Position numbers and translations under genes: made by a program. This document shows positions 36,612 to 47,295 of a stretch of DNA of 64,000 bases, one piece after another; position 1 is the first letter of the stretch, and every line of letters starts with the position of its first letter. The DNA comes from an uncultured Sporosarcina sp. GTDB taxonomy: Bacteria; Bacillota; Bacilli; Bacillales_A; Planococcaceae. The notes under the pieces are model-generated. The model ran no database searches. It was not told the origin of the DNA and saw nothing but the letters and a program-made list of their open reading frames with translations. The stretch is from the NCBI GenBank assembly GCA_947644645.1, contig CANSAF010000008.1, positions 19,412-83,411 of the forward strand, in the 5' to 3' direction.

Positions 36612-38069
36612 TTGTTAGATTTACGTGAATTACTGAAAGATTGGCCATGTATCGTCACTGAAGAACTATGTAGAACGCCCATTAGAGGGATTACGGAACA
36701 TTCTAAACGTGTTCAGCCAGGATATCTTTTTATCGCTCGAAAAGGAGGTTGTGCGGATGGACTATCATTTATTGAAGAAGCCATCCAACGCGGGGCGGCG
36801 GCGGTGGTTTTGGACCGAGCACTTCCAAAAAAGCAATCCTTTCAAGTGCCGGTGATTACCGTACCGGATTGTCTTTCTTTTTTAGCTTATGCAAGTGCTA
36901 AATTAGCGGGAAATCCAGCGGAGCGATTAACAATTATTGCTGTGACAGGTACAAATGGTAAAACAACTGTGACGCATTTTATAGGGCAAATGTTAAAGGA
37001 AGCCGACATCAAAGCCGCAGTCATTGGCACAGTAGGGGTATGGATTGCCGGTGTTTATGAACCCATTCAATTGCCATCTTTAACGACTTTAACAGCTGAA
37101 CATCTCCATCCTTTACTCAAACAATGTGAAGCGCGAGATGTGACGCATATTGTGATGGAAGCTTCTTCGATGGGATTAGCAACGGCACGTCTCAAGTATT
37201 GTCCAATCGATGTCGGGGTGCTGCTCAATATTAGTGAAGATCATTATGAAGAACATGGCAGTAAAGAGGCTTATCTTCAAGCGAAACAAGAGCTATTTAG
37301 TTTAGCGAAGACAATGATTGTGAATCATGATGATTCTGTTTGTCTGGCAATGATTGATAAGCAAAAAGAGGATATACTTACTTTTGGTCGGTCCAATCAA
37401 GGGCAATTCCAGTTAATCCAAAATGGTGAAAACTATGCGATTCAAACCGATACGAAATTAACGGAATTAACCGGGGGACCAGTAGAAGAATTTAATCGAC
37501 TCAATTTGTTAGCGGCGATGAGTGTATTATCGGTTCTAGAAATTAAAGAAGCGCGTTATGAAAATGCGCTTCGAACTTTGAAACTTCCTGAAGGTCGAAT
37601 GCAAAGAATTGAAAACAACGGTATTACCGTAATTATTGATTATGCGCATACACCAGATGCATTGAAACTCGTTTTACAAACGACATCGGTCACTACTAAG
37701 GGAAAATTATTCGTTGTCTTTGGTTGTGGCGGCAATCGAGATAAAGGAAAAAGAAGTAAAATGGGAGAAGTCGCTGCGCATTATGCAACAAAAGTTATCC
37801 TTACATCTGATAATCCGAGAAGTGAAGATCCGATGCAAATTATAGAAGAGATTGCGGCGGGGATTCAAACAACCGCTTATGAAAAAATAATTGACCGAAA
37901 AAAAGCCATTCACTATGCATTCTCTCTTGCAAATGTTGGAGATACAATTGTTATCGCAGGAAAAGGTCATGAAAAAACACAAGAAATTGGGGGGCAATTA
38001 TTGCCATTTTCAGACCAAAAGATTGTGGAAGAGTTATTTTTACCAGGCAGAAAACAACCTCCGTTATAA
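36612..38069 (+). CDS. murE: UDP-MurNAc-tripeptide synthetase (MurE-like)
   Basis: 485 residues of the Mur ligase family: N-terminal uridine-binding domain, ATP site VTGTNGKTT (111-119), FNRLNLLAAMSVL, and C-terminal domain with IDYAHTPDAL and FGCGGNRDKGKR. DNPR occurs at 400-403, the motif linked to meso-diaminopimelate addition, whereas lysine-adding enzymes differ there. TTG 36612 is chosen because GGGAGGAG ends 7 nt upstream; the frame to 36522 has no site. murE is missing from the mraY cluster, so this is probably the functional copy. Confidence 0.87.
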   Translation: MLDLRELLKDWPCIVTEELCRTPIRGITEHSKRVQPGYLFIARKGGCADGLSFIEEAIQRGAAAVVLDRALPKKQSFQVPVITVPDCLSFLAYASAKLAGNPAERLTIIAVTGTNGKTTVTHFIGQMLKEADIKAAVIGTVGVWIAGVYEPIQLPSLTTLTAEHLHPLLKQCEARDVTHIVMEASSMGLATARLKYCPIDVGVLLNISEDHYEEHGSKEAYLQAKQELFSLAKTMIVNHDDSVCLAMIDKQKEDILTFGRSNQGQFQLIQNGENYAIQTDTKLTELTGGPVEEFNRLNLLAAMSVLSVLEIKEARYENALRTLKLPEGRMQRIENNGITVIIDYAHTPDALKLVLQTTSVTTKGKLFVVFGCGGNRDKGKRSKMGEVAAHYATKVILTSDNPRSEDPMQIIEEIAAGIQTTAYEKIIDRKKAIHYAFSLANVGDTIVIAGKGHEKTQEIGGQLLPFSDQKIVEELFLPGRKQPPL

Positions 38070-38087
38070 GCTGGAGGTTTGTTTTTA
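38056..38087 (+). terminator. Terminator of murE
   Basis: AACCTCC...GGAGGTTT stem overlapping the murE stop, then GTTTTTA. Confidence 0.75.
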
Positions 38088-38171
38088 TATAGTAGAATTA
38101 AATTTATCAAGCACGTTCACGTATATGTGTTAATCTGTTATGATATAGTGTGATTGGAGGGGATGATATTC

Positions 38172-38618
38172 ATGCTCATTACGGATGAATGGATAACCAT
38201 CATCGAACATGCGGAAGAACTTGTTGAGTTTATGGCTTCTTCAGAAGTTGTTGATAAATATAATAAAGCGCGTGAAACGGTCTACTCAGACAAAGAGCTG
38301 GTTAAATCGATCAAAGAATTTACTTATTTAAAAGAACGTTATGAGGAAGTTCAAAGATTTGGGCGTTATCATCCAGATTATAGTACTGTGATGAAAGATA
38401 TTCGGTTAAGAAAAAGAGCGCTAGATTTGAATGAAAAAATTGCAGCGCTTCGTTTAGCTGAAAACGATGTCCAACAATTATTCGATGAAGTCGGCATGTT
38501 GATTGGCAAAAGTGTTTCACAGTCTGTTAAAGTACCGACAGGAAATTCCTTTTTCTCAAGCTCATCTTGTGATAGTGGTGGATGTGGCTCAGGCGGAAGT
38601 TGTTCTTGTTCGGCTTAA
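38172..38618 (+). CDS. ylbF: YlbF, Y-complex subunit (RNase Y regulator)
   Basis: 148 residues. A helical YlbF/YmcA domain (ERYEEVQRFGRYHPDYS, LRKRALDLNEKIAALRLAENDVQQL) ends in a Cys-rich tail SSCDSGGCGSGGSCSCSA. YlbF, YmcA and YaaT form the iron-sulphur-containing Y-complex that directs RNase Y and influences sporulation and competence. ATG 38172 matches the ribosome binding site GGAGGGG; the longer frame from 38154 is rejected. Confidence 0.93.
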   Translation: MLITDEWITIIEHAEELVEFMASSEVVDKYNKARETVYSDKELVKSIKEFTYLKERYEEVQRFGRYHPDYSTVMKDIRLRKRALDLNEKIAALRLAENDVQQLFDEVGMLIGKSVSQSVKVPTGNSFFSSSSCDSGGCGSGGSCSCSA

Positions 38619-38629
38619 CAGAGAGCGAT

Positions 38630-38678
38630 AAAAAGAGCGTGTCAAAAGTCCAAAGACTTCTGACGCGCTCTTTTTTAA
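38630..38678. terminator. Bidirectional terminator ylbF / GDPD-like gene
   Basis: AAAAAGAGCGTGTC...GACGCGCTCTTTTTT with inner AAAGTC/GACTT arms, between convergent genes. Confidence 0.9.
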
Positions 38679-39586
38679 TCTGCCGTATTTTGTCCGATGG
38701 TATCTATGACAAGCGAAGGCTCATCGGTTATAAATCCGGCGGCACCAGCTTGTATCAGTGCTTGGATATTCGACTGATGATCTGCATCATTAAAATATAG
38801 TGGAATATTTAATTTGGCTAAAAAATTAATGAATCCTGATGTTCCAATTGGAAAAATTCCAAGTTTTTGTGAACTGCAAAAGAAATCTGTCGTTGGACGA
38901 TAAAAATGTCCAAACTGACTTGTGAAAGCAGCATAAGCTTTTTTAACTTCCCGATTGCCTGCACCAATTGCCACTCGGTTTTGTGCATATAAATTGAAGC
39001 GGTCGACTTGTTCATCGAAAGTGCTAATGACGGCAACTTGGTCCGAAACGCCGAGCTCCTCGATTAAATACCAAAGCTTCGAAGGCATCAGGCTTCCTTC
39101 ATACGTGTCGGGTGTGTCTTGGATTTGAATGCAAATAAATAAATCTGGAAACTGCTCTAATAATTCTCGTAGTGAAACAATAGTTTGTCCTGTTCCTCGG
39201 TAAGAGAAATTTTCATCTTCATCTTTAAAATAATAAGCAGCATCTGCTTTTTTTAATTCAGCTAATGTAAAATCAGCGACTCTTCCTTCAAAATTTGTTG
39301 TGTGTTGGACATATTCATCATGAAATACAACGATTTGTTCATCATTTGTTAAACGAATATCAATTAAAAAACCATCGACACCGGCTTCATGCGCCTTTGT
39401 AAATGCAGCCATTGTATGTTCAGGTGCTTCAGCTAAACCACCACGATTTGCCAAAACAACAGGTTTGTTCAGTTGTAGCATCTTTTTATCGGGGCGTGAC
39501 ATTGGTTTTGCGACTACTTTAGAAGCAGCCCATGCCGCGAGACTTGCCGCGCCTACAGTGAGTGCTACATTTGTTTTCTTTCCCAT
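38675..39586 (-). CDS. GDPD-fold protein with substituted active site, membrane anchored
   Basis: 303 residues. An N-terminal Ala-rich membrane anchor precedes a glycerophosphodiester phosphodiesterase-like barrel (ANRGGLAEAPEHTMAAF ... FHDEYV ... AGFITDEPS). Several catalytic positions are altered: canonical HRG is Asn47-Arg-Gly, the Glu-x-Asp metal pair is Leu74-Ile-Asp76, and Glu-x-Lys is Gln154-Ile-Gln156; the second His (89) remains. It is therefore probably a pseudoenzyme or has a changed activity. Convergent with ylbF; AAGGAGG before the ATG. Confidence 0.82.
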   Translation of the reverse strand: MGKKTNVALTVGAASLAAWAASKVVAKPMSRPDKKMLQLNKPVVLANRGGLAEAPEHTMAAFTKAHEAGVDGFLIDIRLTNDEQIVVFHDEYVQHTTNFEGRVADFTLAELKKADAAYYFKDEDENFSYRGTGQTIVSLRELLEQFPDLFICIQIQDTPDTYEGSLMPSKLWYLIEELGVSDQVAVISTFDEQVDRFNLYAQNRVAIGAGNREVKKAYAAFTSQFGHFYRPTTDFFCSSQKLGIFPIGTSGFINFLAKLNIPLYFNDADHQSNIQALIQAGAAGFITDEPSLVIDTIGQNTAD

Positions 39587-39747
39587 TTGAAAAATCCTCC
39601 TTTAAAGCGATTAGGTACATATTCATAGTGACAGATGTGTATTTTTACAGGTAAAGAATCAAGTAAAATCATTATAATATTGCTCCTTGCAGTTGCAGCT
39701 CTTTTCAGACATATGGTATTGTAGTGAGTAGGAAAAGAGGGAGAAAA

Positions 39748-40020
39748 ATGATCAATCGACAAGGTATAATCATTTATTTACATAATTTACGACAAGCTAA
39801 ATCACTTCGTAAATATGGTCATGTTCATTATATATCAAGAAAAATGAAATATGTAGTTTTATATTGCAATCAAGATGAAGTGGAATCGGTTATGAAGAAA
39901 GTACGACAAATTTCTGCGGTGAAAAAAGTCGTGCCGTCCTATCGCCCTTTTCTAAAGACAACTTATGAAAATGCAAAACCAGATAAAGCAAAAGAATATG
40001 ATTATAAAGTTGGTTTGTAA
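39748..40020 (+). CDS. ylbG: YlbG, DUF2129/UPF0298 protein
   Basis: 90 residues, MINRQGIIIYLHNLRQAKSLRKYGHVHYISRKMKYVV in outline; a basic single-domain protein conserved next to ylbF in Bacillales. Function unknown. AGAGGGAG precedes ATG 39748; an upstream in-frame GTG at 39724 is rejected because it lacks a ribosome binding site. Confidence 0.88.
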   Translation: MINRQGIIIYLHNLRQAKSLRKYGHVHYISRKMKYVVLYCNQDEVESVMKKVRQISAVKKVVPSYRPFLKTTYENAKPDKAKEYDYKVGL

Positions 40021-40106
40021 TTCAAGTTTGATCGAAAAATGAGGCTATCTGGAAAATGGTGACATCTATTTTAGATGGTGCTCAAAGAGTAGGTGGAGGA
40101 GATTAA

Positions 40107-41540
40107 TTGAAAGTTTTGGTCAAAGCATTTGTATTGCTCTTATGTTTTAATGGGCTTTTACTTTATGTTCATTACCAGGATGCAGATGATGTGTTTGCAG
40201 GCAATTCGGGTCAAACTTCATATGATCAAGAAATAGAAATTACGAATCGGGCTGATGGATTATATATACGTCATTATTTTACAAATTTACCGACAGACCG
40301 TTTAGAGATTAATTGGCCGAAAGAAAGTGTAGAAAGAACTTGCCATGTGGAAGAGGCTAGCAGCTGTCTCCGACTCAATGAAGAAGCGACAGCGTTTGTT
40401 GAAGGGGAAGAAACGGCACAAGCGATTTCTTATGTTATTCCTAAAAATGCGGTTGAAGGCGATATGGAGTATTTGCAATCCGTCATCGTTAAATTATATG
40501 AACAAAATCCAAGAGCAACTGTTTTGCATATGATCGATGAAGTGCATACAGAAGGTCTGTGGGTAACGGGATTACAGCAAGTTGGCCATAAAGCGATGCC
40601 GCTTATTTCTTATACTTTGTATTCAGGTGCAGGGACTGTTGAGGATTTATATTGGCAACGTCAACAAAAACCGATTCAATATTCAAGTGAATTTTTAACA
40701 GTTTATGGGAATGAACCATCGGAGGAAGTTGAAAAGTTTGAAGGTGTTTTAGAAAAGTTAAATACGCCGCATATGACACTGATTTTAAATGAACGAGAAC
40801 GTACAATTGTGAGCAATCGATTTTCTGTCACAGAAAAAAATCAAATCAATCAAATCTTAAAGCGATTTGCAGTCAATCAATATTACGTCAACTATCAAGC
40901 GGATACAATTGACGCATTTACCGCGGAAATCGTGACAGCATTATTGCTAGGCAGCGAGGTTGAATTACCATTTGCCGAATCGAGCATTGAACAATTAAAA
41001 AATGCAGTCGCACCGTTGCAAATGGTACAGTTGACAGAAGCACTTGAAGAAAAATACGGTGAACCGATGGGTGCGGAAGTGATGGATCAGTTAGTGGAAG
41101 AAGTAACTGGTTATAAAACATCATTTTTTGAAAAGAACCATCAGTCTGAAGAGAAAAATTATCCGTTTTTATTGGAAAACCCAAAAGAAATCATTGTTGC
41201 TAACAAAGAAACTTTAGAAAAGCATGCGATTTTAAAAGAGGACCGTACGTATTATCCAATTAAAGAAGTGATGGAAGCGCTTGGTTATGAAGTGTCATGG
41301 AATGAACATTCTCTTTATGTAGGAAATGAGGAAAGCAATTATCGTTTTCCAGTCGATAGTCATTTTTATGTGTTAAATGAAAAAAGATTTAATACGCAAT
41401 CGATTCCGTTTCAACGCTTTGACGAAGAATTCTATTTTGAAAAATCGGCGATGCTAAGAATTTTCCATCTGTCAAGCGATGAAACAGCAGAAGCAATTAA
41501 GATTAGACCCATTAATATGCGAGAAGAGGACGTGGAATAA
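40107..41540 (+). CDS. Exported orphan protein with C-terminal stalk (copper amine oxidase N-like) domain
   Basis: 477 residues, not present at this place in B. subtilis and not recognised by me as a named family. One N-terminal membrane segment (AFVLLLCFNGLLLYVHY), an extracytoplasmic body with a Cys pair (CHVEEASSC, possible disulphide), and near residues 390-430 a YYPIKEVMEALGYEVSWNEHSLYVG stretch typical of stalk domains. TTG start behind GGTGGAGGAG. Its stop directly abuts the rsmD GTG, so it is the first gene of an unknown-rsmD-coaD operon. Confidence 0.78.
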   Translation: MKVLVKAFVLLLCFNGLLLYVHYQDADDVFAGNSGQTSYDQEIEITNRADGLYIRHYFTNLPTDRLEINWPKESVERTCHVEEASSCLRLNEEATAFVEGEETAQAISYVIPKNAVEGDMEYLQSVIVKLYEQNPRATVLHMIDEVHTEGLWVTGLQQVGHKAMPLISYTLYSGAGTVEDLYWQRQQKPIQYSSEFLTVYGNEPSEEVEKFEGVLEKLNTPHMTLILNERERTIVSNRFSVTEKNQINQILKRFAVNQYYVNYQADTIDAFTAEIVTALLLGSEVELPFAESSIEQLKNAVAPLQMVQLTEALEEKYGEPMGAEVMDQLVEEVTGYKTSFFEKNHQSEEKNYPFLLENPKEIIVANKETLEKHAILKEDRTYYPIKEVMEALGYEVSWNEHSLYVGNEESNYRFPVDSHFYVLNEKRFNTQSIPFQRFDEEFYFEKSAMLRIFHLSSDETAEAIKIRPINMREEDVE

Positions 41541-42095
41541 GTGAGAATTATTGCGGGAGAGCGTCGAGGTTTACAGTTGAAATCTTTAAAAGGTGAAAAT
41601 ACCCGTCCAACTTCAGGGAAAGTTAAAGAATCTATATTTAATATTATCGGACCCTATTTTAATGGTGGCGTCGTTGTCGAGTTATTTGGAGGGAGCGGCG
41701 CCCTTTCTTTAGAAACTTTGTCAAGAGGGGCAGAGCGGGCTTATATTTTCGAGAAAAATCGTTTAGCTTGTGATGTCATTCGAGCAAATGTCGAAAAATG
41801 TAAGTACGAAGAAAAAGTCCAACTTTACCAGCAAGATGCAAGAAATGCGGTGAAGCTATTCAGTCAATTGGATGAGAAAATCGATTATTTATTTATCGAT
41901 CCACCTTATGCGGAAGAAAAGTTTTATCAATTAGCAGCACAAGCTGTTGAAGCAAATTTGCTGAGCGAAGATGCGATGATTATTTGCGAGCATGATAAAA
42001 AAGTAAACTTACCGGAAGCATTTGGGCCGTTTACAATTAAGAAGGCCAATACATATGGAAATATCGCATTAACTATATATGAGAAGCGAGGTTGA
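41541..42095 (+). CDS. rsmD: 16S rRNA m2G966 methyltransferase
   Basis: 184 residues. SAM-binding VVELFGGSGALSLETLSRGA and catalytic DPPY are the RsmD signature; RIIAGERRGLQLKSLKG and TRPTSGKVKESIFNI are conserved N-terminal motifs. GTG start directly after the preceding stop. Coupled to coaD (3-nt gap), the usual Firmicutes pair. Confidence 0.94.
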   Translation: MRIIAGERRGLQLKSLKGENTRPTSGKVKESIFNIIGPYFNGGVVVELFGGSGALSLETLSRGAERAYIFEKNRLACDVIRANVEKCKYEEKVQLYQQDARNAVKLFSQLDEKIDYLFIDPPYAEEKFYQLAAQAVEANLLSEDAMIICEHDKKVNLPEAFGPFTIKKANTYGNIALTIYEKRG

Positions 42096-42581
<486 letters not shown>

Positions 42582-42601
42582 TAAGTAAGAATGATTGGTG
42601 G

Positions 42602-42664
42602 AAAACGGAGGAGCTGTCCAGAAAGTCGAAATTGACAATCTGGGCGTTCCCCGTTTTATTTTTC
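42602..42664 (+). terminator. Terminator of coaD
   Basis: AAAACGGAGGAGCTGTCCAGA...TCTGGGCGTTCCCCGTTTT stem with T-rich tail; may also serve the convergent ylbJ. Confidence 0.8.
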
Positions 42665-42672
42665 AAAACAGT

Positions 42673-43593
42673 TTACAATAGAAAATAGAGAATCATTGGC
42701 ACGAGCATAATACTCCATAATCGTCCTAAAAAATAAGGACGTAGTGATAATTTTGCCGCTCTTGCGATGACCGCAACTTGCATATGAATACTTAATCCAT
42801 TAACAGAAATAATAGCAGCAATTAAAAGTGGGAAAAAAGAATAATTAGCTAAATGTGTCGTTGCACTTTGAACGCCTGCAGTCATTTCAAAAAAGGTTAA
42901 TAAAATCGTTTGTGTAATACCTGTATCAAAATGAAAGGTTGTTGCGACAAGATTAGCGAGTACAATGCCAAGTGAAGAAAAGAAAATGACCGTCGTTGCG
43001 ACGAGAATCATGACATTCGAGCTATCTTTAATAGCGTCTAATAATGGCATTTGTGAAGATTTATGTTCAATTTTCATGGTACGTTCAGTCGGTTCGGTTG
43101 TTTTTAAAAGCAGTAAAGAGATGAGTAAGAAAAACAAAATATTGGCGACATGAATCGCAATGAGTAATTTCCAGCCCATTTGAATATTCCCGAATAATTC
43201 GGTACCGACAAACCCGACGATAAACATCGGACCAGGGGCATGACAAGCAGCAAGCAAAAGCCCACCTTGGCGGGGTGTCAATTCTTGTCTTTTGGTCATT
43301 TCTGAAACGGTGACAGCACCTACAGGGAATCCACCGAAAGAGCCGAGTATATAAGCTTTTACATAACGTTTCCAAACAGTTGTCTGACTTGGTTTAGAGG
43401 TTTTCAAAAGCCATTGTGTTAAAATAATATAAGGGAGTAAATACGGGAGTAAAGCTTGCACAAATATTTTGGCGCCAACTTCTGCGCCGTAATGCGCAAT
43501 GCCAGGTTGTACAATAAAAAGAATGATTAACCCCCATATAATTATTAGATGAATCGTATTAAATGACGTGCGCTCTTTCAGGATATTTTGCAT
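42673..43593 (-). CDS. ylbJ: YlbJ-like sporulation integral membrane protein
   Basis: 306 residues with about eight membrane segments; GSFGGFPVGAVTVSEMTKRQELTPRQGGLLLAACHAPGP in outline is the nucleoside-recognition (Gate)/YlbJ pattern. In B. subtilis YlbJ is a SigE-dependent sporulation membrane protein of about 400 residues, so this one is shorter. ATG 43593 is supported by AAAGGAGCG 9 nt upstream, making the longer frame to 43614 unlikely. Between coaD and ylbL as in B. subtilis. Confidence 0.83.
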   Translation of the reverse strand: MQNILKERTSFNTIHLIIIWGLIILFIVQPGIAHYGAEVGAKIFVQALLPYLLPYIILTQWLLKTSKPSQTTVWKRYVKAYILGSFGGFPVGAVTVSEMTKRQELTPRQGGLLLAACHAPGPMFIVGFVGTELFGNIQMGWKLLIAIHVANILFFLLISLLLLKTTEPTERTMKIEHKSSQMPLLDAIKDSSNVMILVATTVIFFSSLGIVLANLVATTFHFDTGITQTILLTFFEMTAGVQSATTHLANYSFFPLLIAAIISVNGLSIHMQVAVIARAAKLSLRPYFLGRLWSIMLVPMILYFLL

Positions 43594-43676
43594 GTAAATC
43601 GCTCCTTTCGTCATATCATTAAAAAGACGTTTTACTATAAAAATGGCTCTAATTATTAAAATTGAGGTGCTTTAAT

Positions 43677-44723
43677 ATGAGACTTAAAAGAATTGGCGTT
43701 GCAACATTAGTATCTGCACTCCTTATGATTTTGTTATTATTTCCAATGGATAGTTATATTTCTAGGCCCGGAAGTGCTTATGATTTAACCCCGCTTGTAG
43801 AAGTCGACGGGCAACCGGAAAAAGAGACAGGCACATTCAATTTGATGACGATATCGATTTCAAAGGCAACGCTATTTACCTATGCTTTGTCGGGATTTTC
43901 TAATGAACGTAAATTATTGTCAGCTGATAGTGTTCGAAGAAATGGTGAGAACGAAGAAGAATATAATTTACGTCAAAAAAGATTAATGGACAACTCTCAG
44001 TTCAATGCAATTTCAGTGGCGTTTGAAAAAGCGAATCGACCAGTAAGTGTAGAATTGAATGGTGTCGTTGTCATGCGCGTATTGAAAAAAGGTGCCTCCT
44101 CTACTCTATTAAAAACTGGCGATATTATTCGTCAAATTGATGGAATGCCTTTAGTGAAAAGTGGAGATTTTGCCGAAAGGATTGCCAAAAAAGAATTAGG
44201 CGACTCGGTTCGTTTACTTATTGAACGTGAAGGGGAAGAAATTGAAGTCGATATTTCTTTAAGGGAAATTCCGGATAGTGACGGGAAAGTTGGGTTAGGG
44301 ATTCAATTTGAAGAAGACCGGACAATTACAACAGAGCCTACTGTAAAAGTGCATACGTCAAATATTGGTGGTCCATCTGCGGGACTAATGTTTACGCTAG
44401 AAATTCTCAACCGCTTACTGGAGGAAGATATTACGAAAGGCTATCAAATCGCTGGTACGGGAGAAATGTTGGAAGACGGTACTGTAGGGAGAATTGGTGG
44501 GGCAGATTTTAAAGTAGTGGCAGCGGCTAAAGATGGGATGGATATTTTCTTTGCACCTGATGATGAGATCCCAGAAGATATTAAGCGTATGAATCCTGGC
44601 ATTCAAACGAATTATGAAGAAGCAAAAAAAGCTGCTGAACAAATCGGTACTTCAATGAAAATTATTCCTGTTAAAACGATTGATGATGCGTTGGATTATT
44701 TAAATCAACTTGAACAGAAGTAA
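43677..44723 (+). CDS. ylbL: YlbL, membrane-anchored PDZ / Lon-like protease
   Basis: 348 residues. One N-terminal membrane segment (VATLVSALLMILLLFPM), a PDZ domain (VVMRVLKKGASSTLLKTGDIIRQIDG in outline), and a C-terminal Lon-type S16 protease domain with Ser in GGPSAGLMF and the downstream Lys in GRIGGADFKVVAA. B. subtilis YlbL cleaves the SOS division inhibitor YneA. ATG 43677 follows GAGGTG (43664-43669). Divergent from ylbJ. Confidence 0.92.
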   Translation: MRLKRIGVATLVSALLMILLLFPMDSYISRPGSAYDLTPLVEVDGQPEKETGTFNLMTISISKATLFTYALSGFSNERKLLSADSVRRNGENEEEYNLRQKRLMDNSQFNAISVAFEKANRPVSVELNGVVVMRVLKKGASSTLLKTGDIIRQIDGMPLVKSGDFAERIAKKELGDSVRLLIEREGEEIEVDISLREIPDSDGKVGLGIQFEEDRTITTEPTVKVHTSNIGGPSAGLMFTLEILNRLLEEDITKGYQIAGTGEMLEDGTVGRIGGADFKVVAAAKDGMDIFFAPDDEIPEDIKRMNPGIQTNYEEAKKAAEQIGTSMKIIPVKTIDDALDYLNQLEQK

Positions 44724-44867
44724 TATCAATAAGTCGAATTTTATTGGATGATAAGTGTTTATTGTTCGGTTTACGGAGAGTTTTTTATGGCTAAAGGTTA
44801 TAAAGATAAATATGTCTAAAAGATGAACGTCTTTAATGTTCGGAATTGACGAGTTTATCCCGCATTA

Positions 44868-44938
44868 ACGGACAGTAAGACTCCCACTTCAAGATTTAAG
44901 CAAAAGCGCTAAAGATAAGTGGGAGATCAACTGTCCGT
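44868..44938. other. Strong two-tier hairpin of unknown origin
   Basis: ACGGACAGT (44868-44876) pairs with ACTGTCCGT (44930-44938), and CTCCCACTT (44881-44889) pairs with AAGTGGGAG (44917-44925); two 9-bp stems are separated by a symmetric 4-nt internal loop. No T-run. It lies 145 nt after ylbL. Layout with the next hairpin resembles structured 3' ends of IS200/IS605-type elements, but no transposase frame remains. Confidence 0.7.
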
Positions 44939-44961
44939 AAAAGCCCGATTGGTTCAACTAA

Positions 44962-45013
44962 CAATCAGTGGGGGATGAAGAAAACCCCCCACTGATTGAA
45001 GTTTCACTTTATT
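44962..45013. other. Perfect 13-bp hairpin ending in a 16-mer shared with the potA leader
   Basis: CAATCAGTGGGGG (44962-44974) pairs with CCCCCACTGATTG (44986-44998) around an 11-nt loop. GAAGTTTCACTTTATT follows at 44998-45013 and is an exact match to 551-566. Origin unknown; a decayed mobile-element end or an orphan guide-type RNA scaffold are possibilities. Confidence 0.65.
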
Positions 45014-45086
45014 GTCTACGTCAAGCTTATTTGGAAAGTAATTAATAGCTTGAACAATAAGAAATTTCTTTTACGTCTTGAATCTA

Positions 45087-45114
45087 TTGAAAAACGATTG
45101 TGACATGTTACAAT
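45087..45114 (+). promoter_or_regulatory. SigA-type promoter of xpt-pbuX
   Basis: TTGAAA (45087-45092), a 16-nt spacer and TACAAT (45109-45114). Transcription would begin near 45121, just before the riboswitch aptamer. Confidence 0.65.
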
Positions 45115-45130
45115 AATACCATTCTAAACA

Positions 45131-45205
45131 TACTCACTCATATAATCGCGGGAATATGGCCCGACAGTTTCTACCGGTTCGCCTTAAACGAATTGACTAT
45201 GAGTA
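45131..45205 (+). promoter_or_regulatory. Purine (guanine-type) riboswitch aptamer
   Basis: The purine aptamer pattern is clear: TATAATCGCGGGAATATGGC, then GTTTCTACCGG and TTGACTATGAGTA, closed by a TACTCA/TGAGTA P1 stem. The C in GACTATG is the specificity base of guanine/xanthine-type aptamers (adenine aptamers have T). Located upstream of xpt-pbuX as in B. subtilis. Confidence 0.95.
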
Positions 45206-45309
45206 GCAATGGAAGAAGATTTTAGTTTGGCTGAGTTCAGCAGAAACTCCCATTTTTTGGAATGGGCATATGATGATATGAAAATCGATCTTTCTCTTTT
45301 TGGATTTTT

Positions 45310-45375
45310 CCTGAAGAACATTGCTCCACTCAACTAATGAATGGATGCGTCGTCTTCAGGTTTTTTGTATTTTTT
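45310..45375 (+). terminator. Riboswitch-controlled terminator before xpt
   Basis: CCTGAAGA (45310-45317) pairs with TCTTCAGG (45353-45360), with an inner TCCA/TGGA stem, then TTTTTTG. It is the expression platform: guanine binding should favour termination and shut off xpt-pbuX. Confidence 0.88.
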
Positions 45376-45395
45376 ATAAGTGTTATCTAATTTGA

Positions 45396-47293
<1,898 letters not shown>

Positions 47294-47295
47294 TG

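Noticed and set aside
42673-43593. Frameshifted ylbJ
   Set aside because: Shorter than the B. subtilis protein, but both ends look natural and no continuation is visible in other frames.
44787-44819. 10-codon frame MAKGYKDKYV with a weak ribosome binding site
   Set aside because: Considered as the start of a deleted TnpB next to the hairpins, but too short and without any remaining downstream homology.
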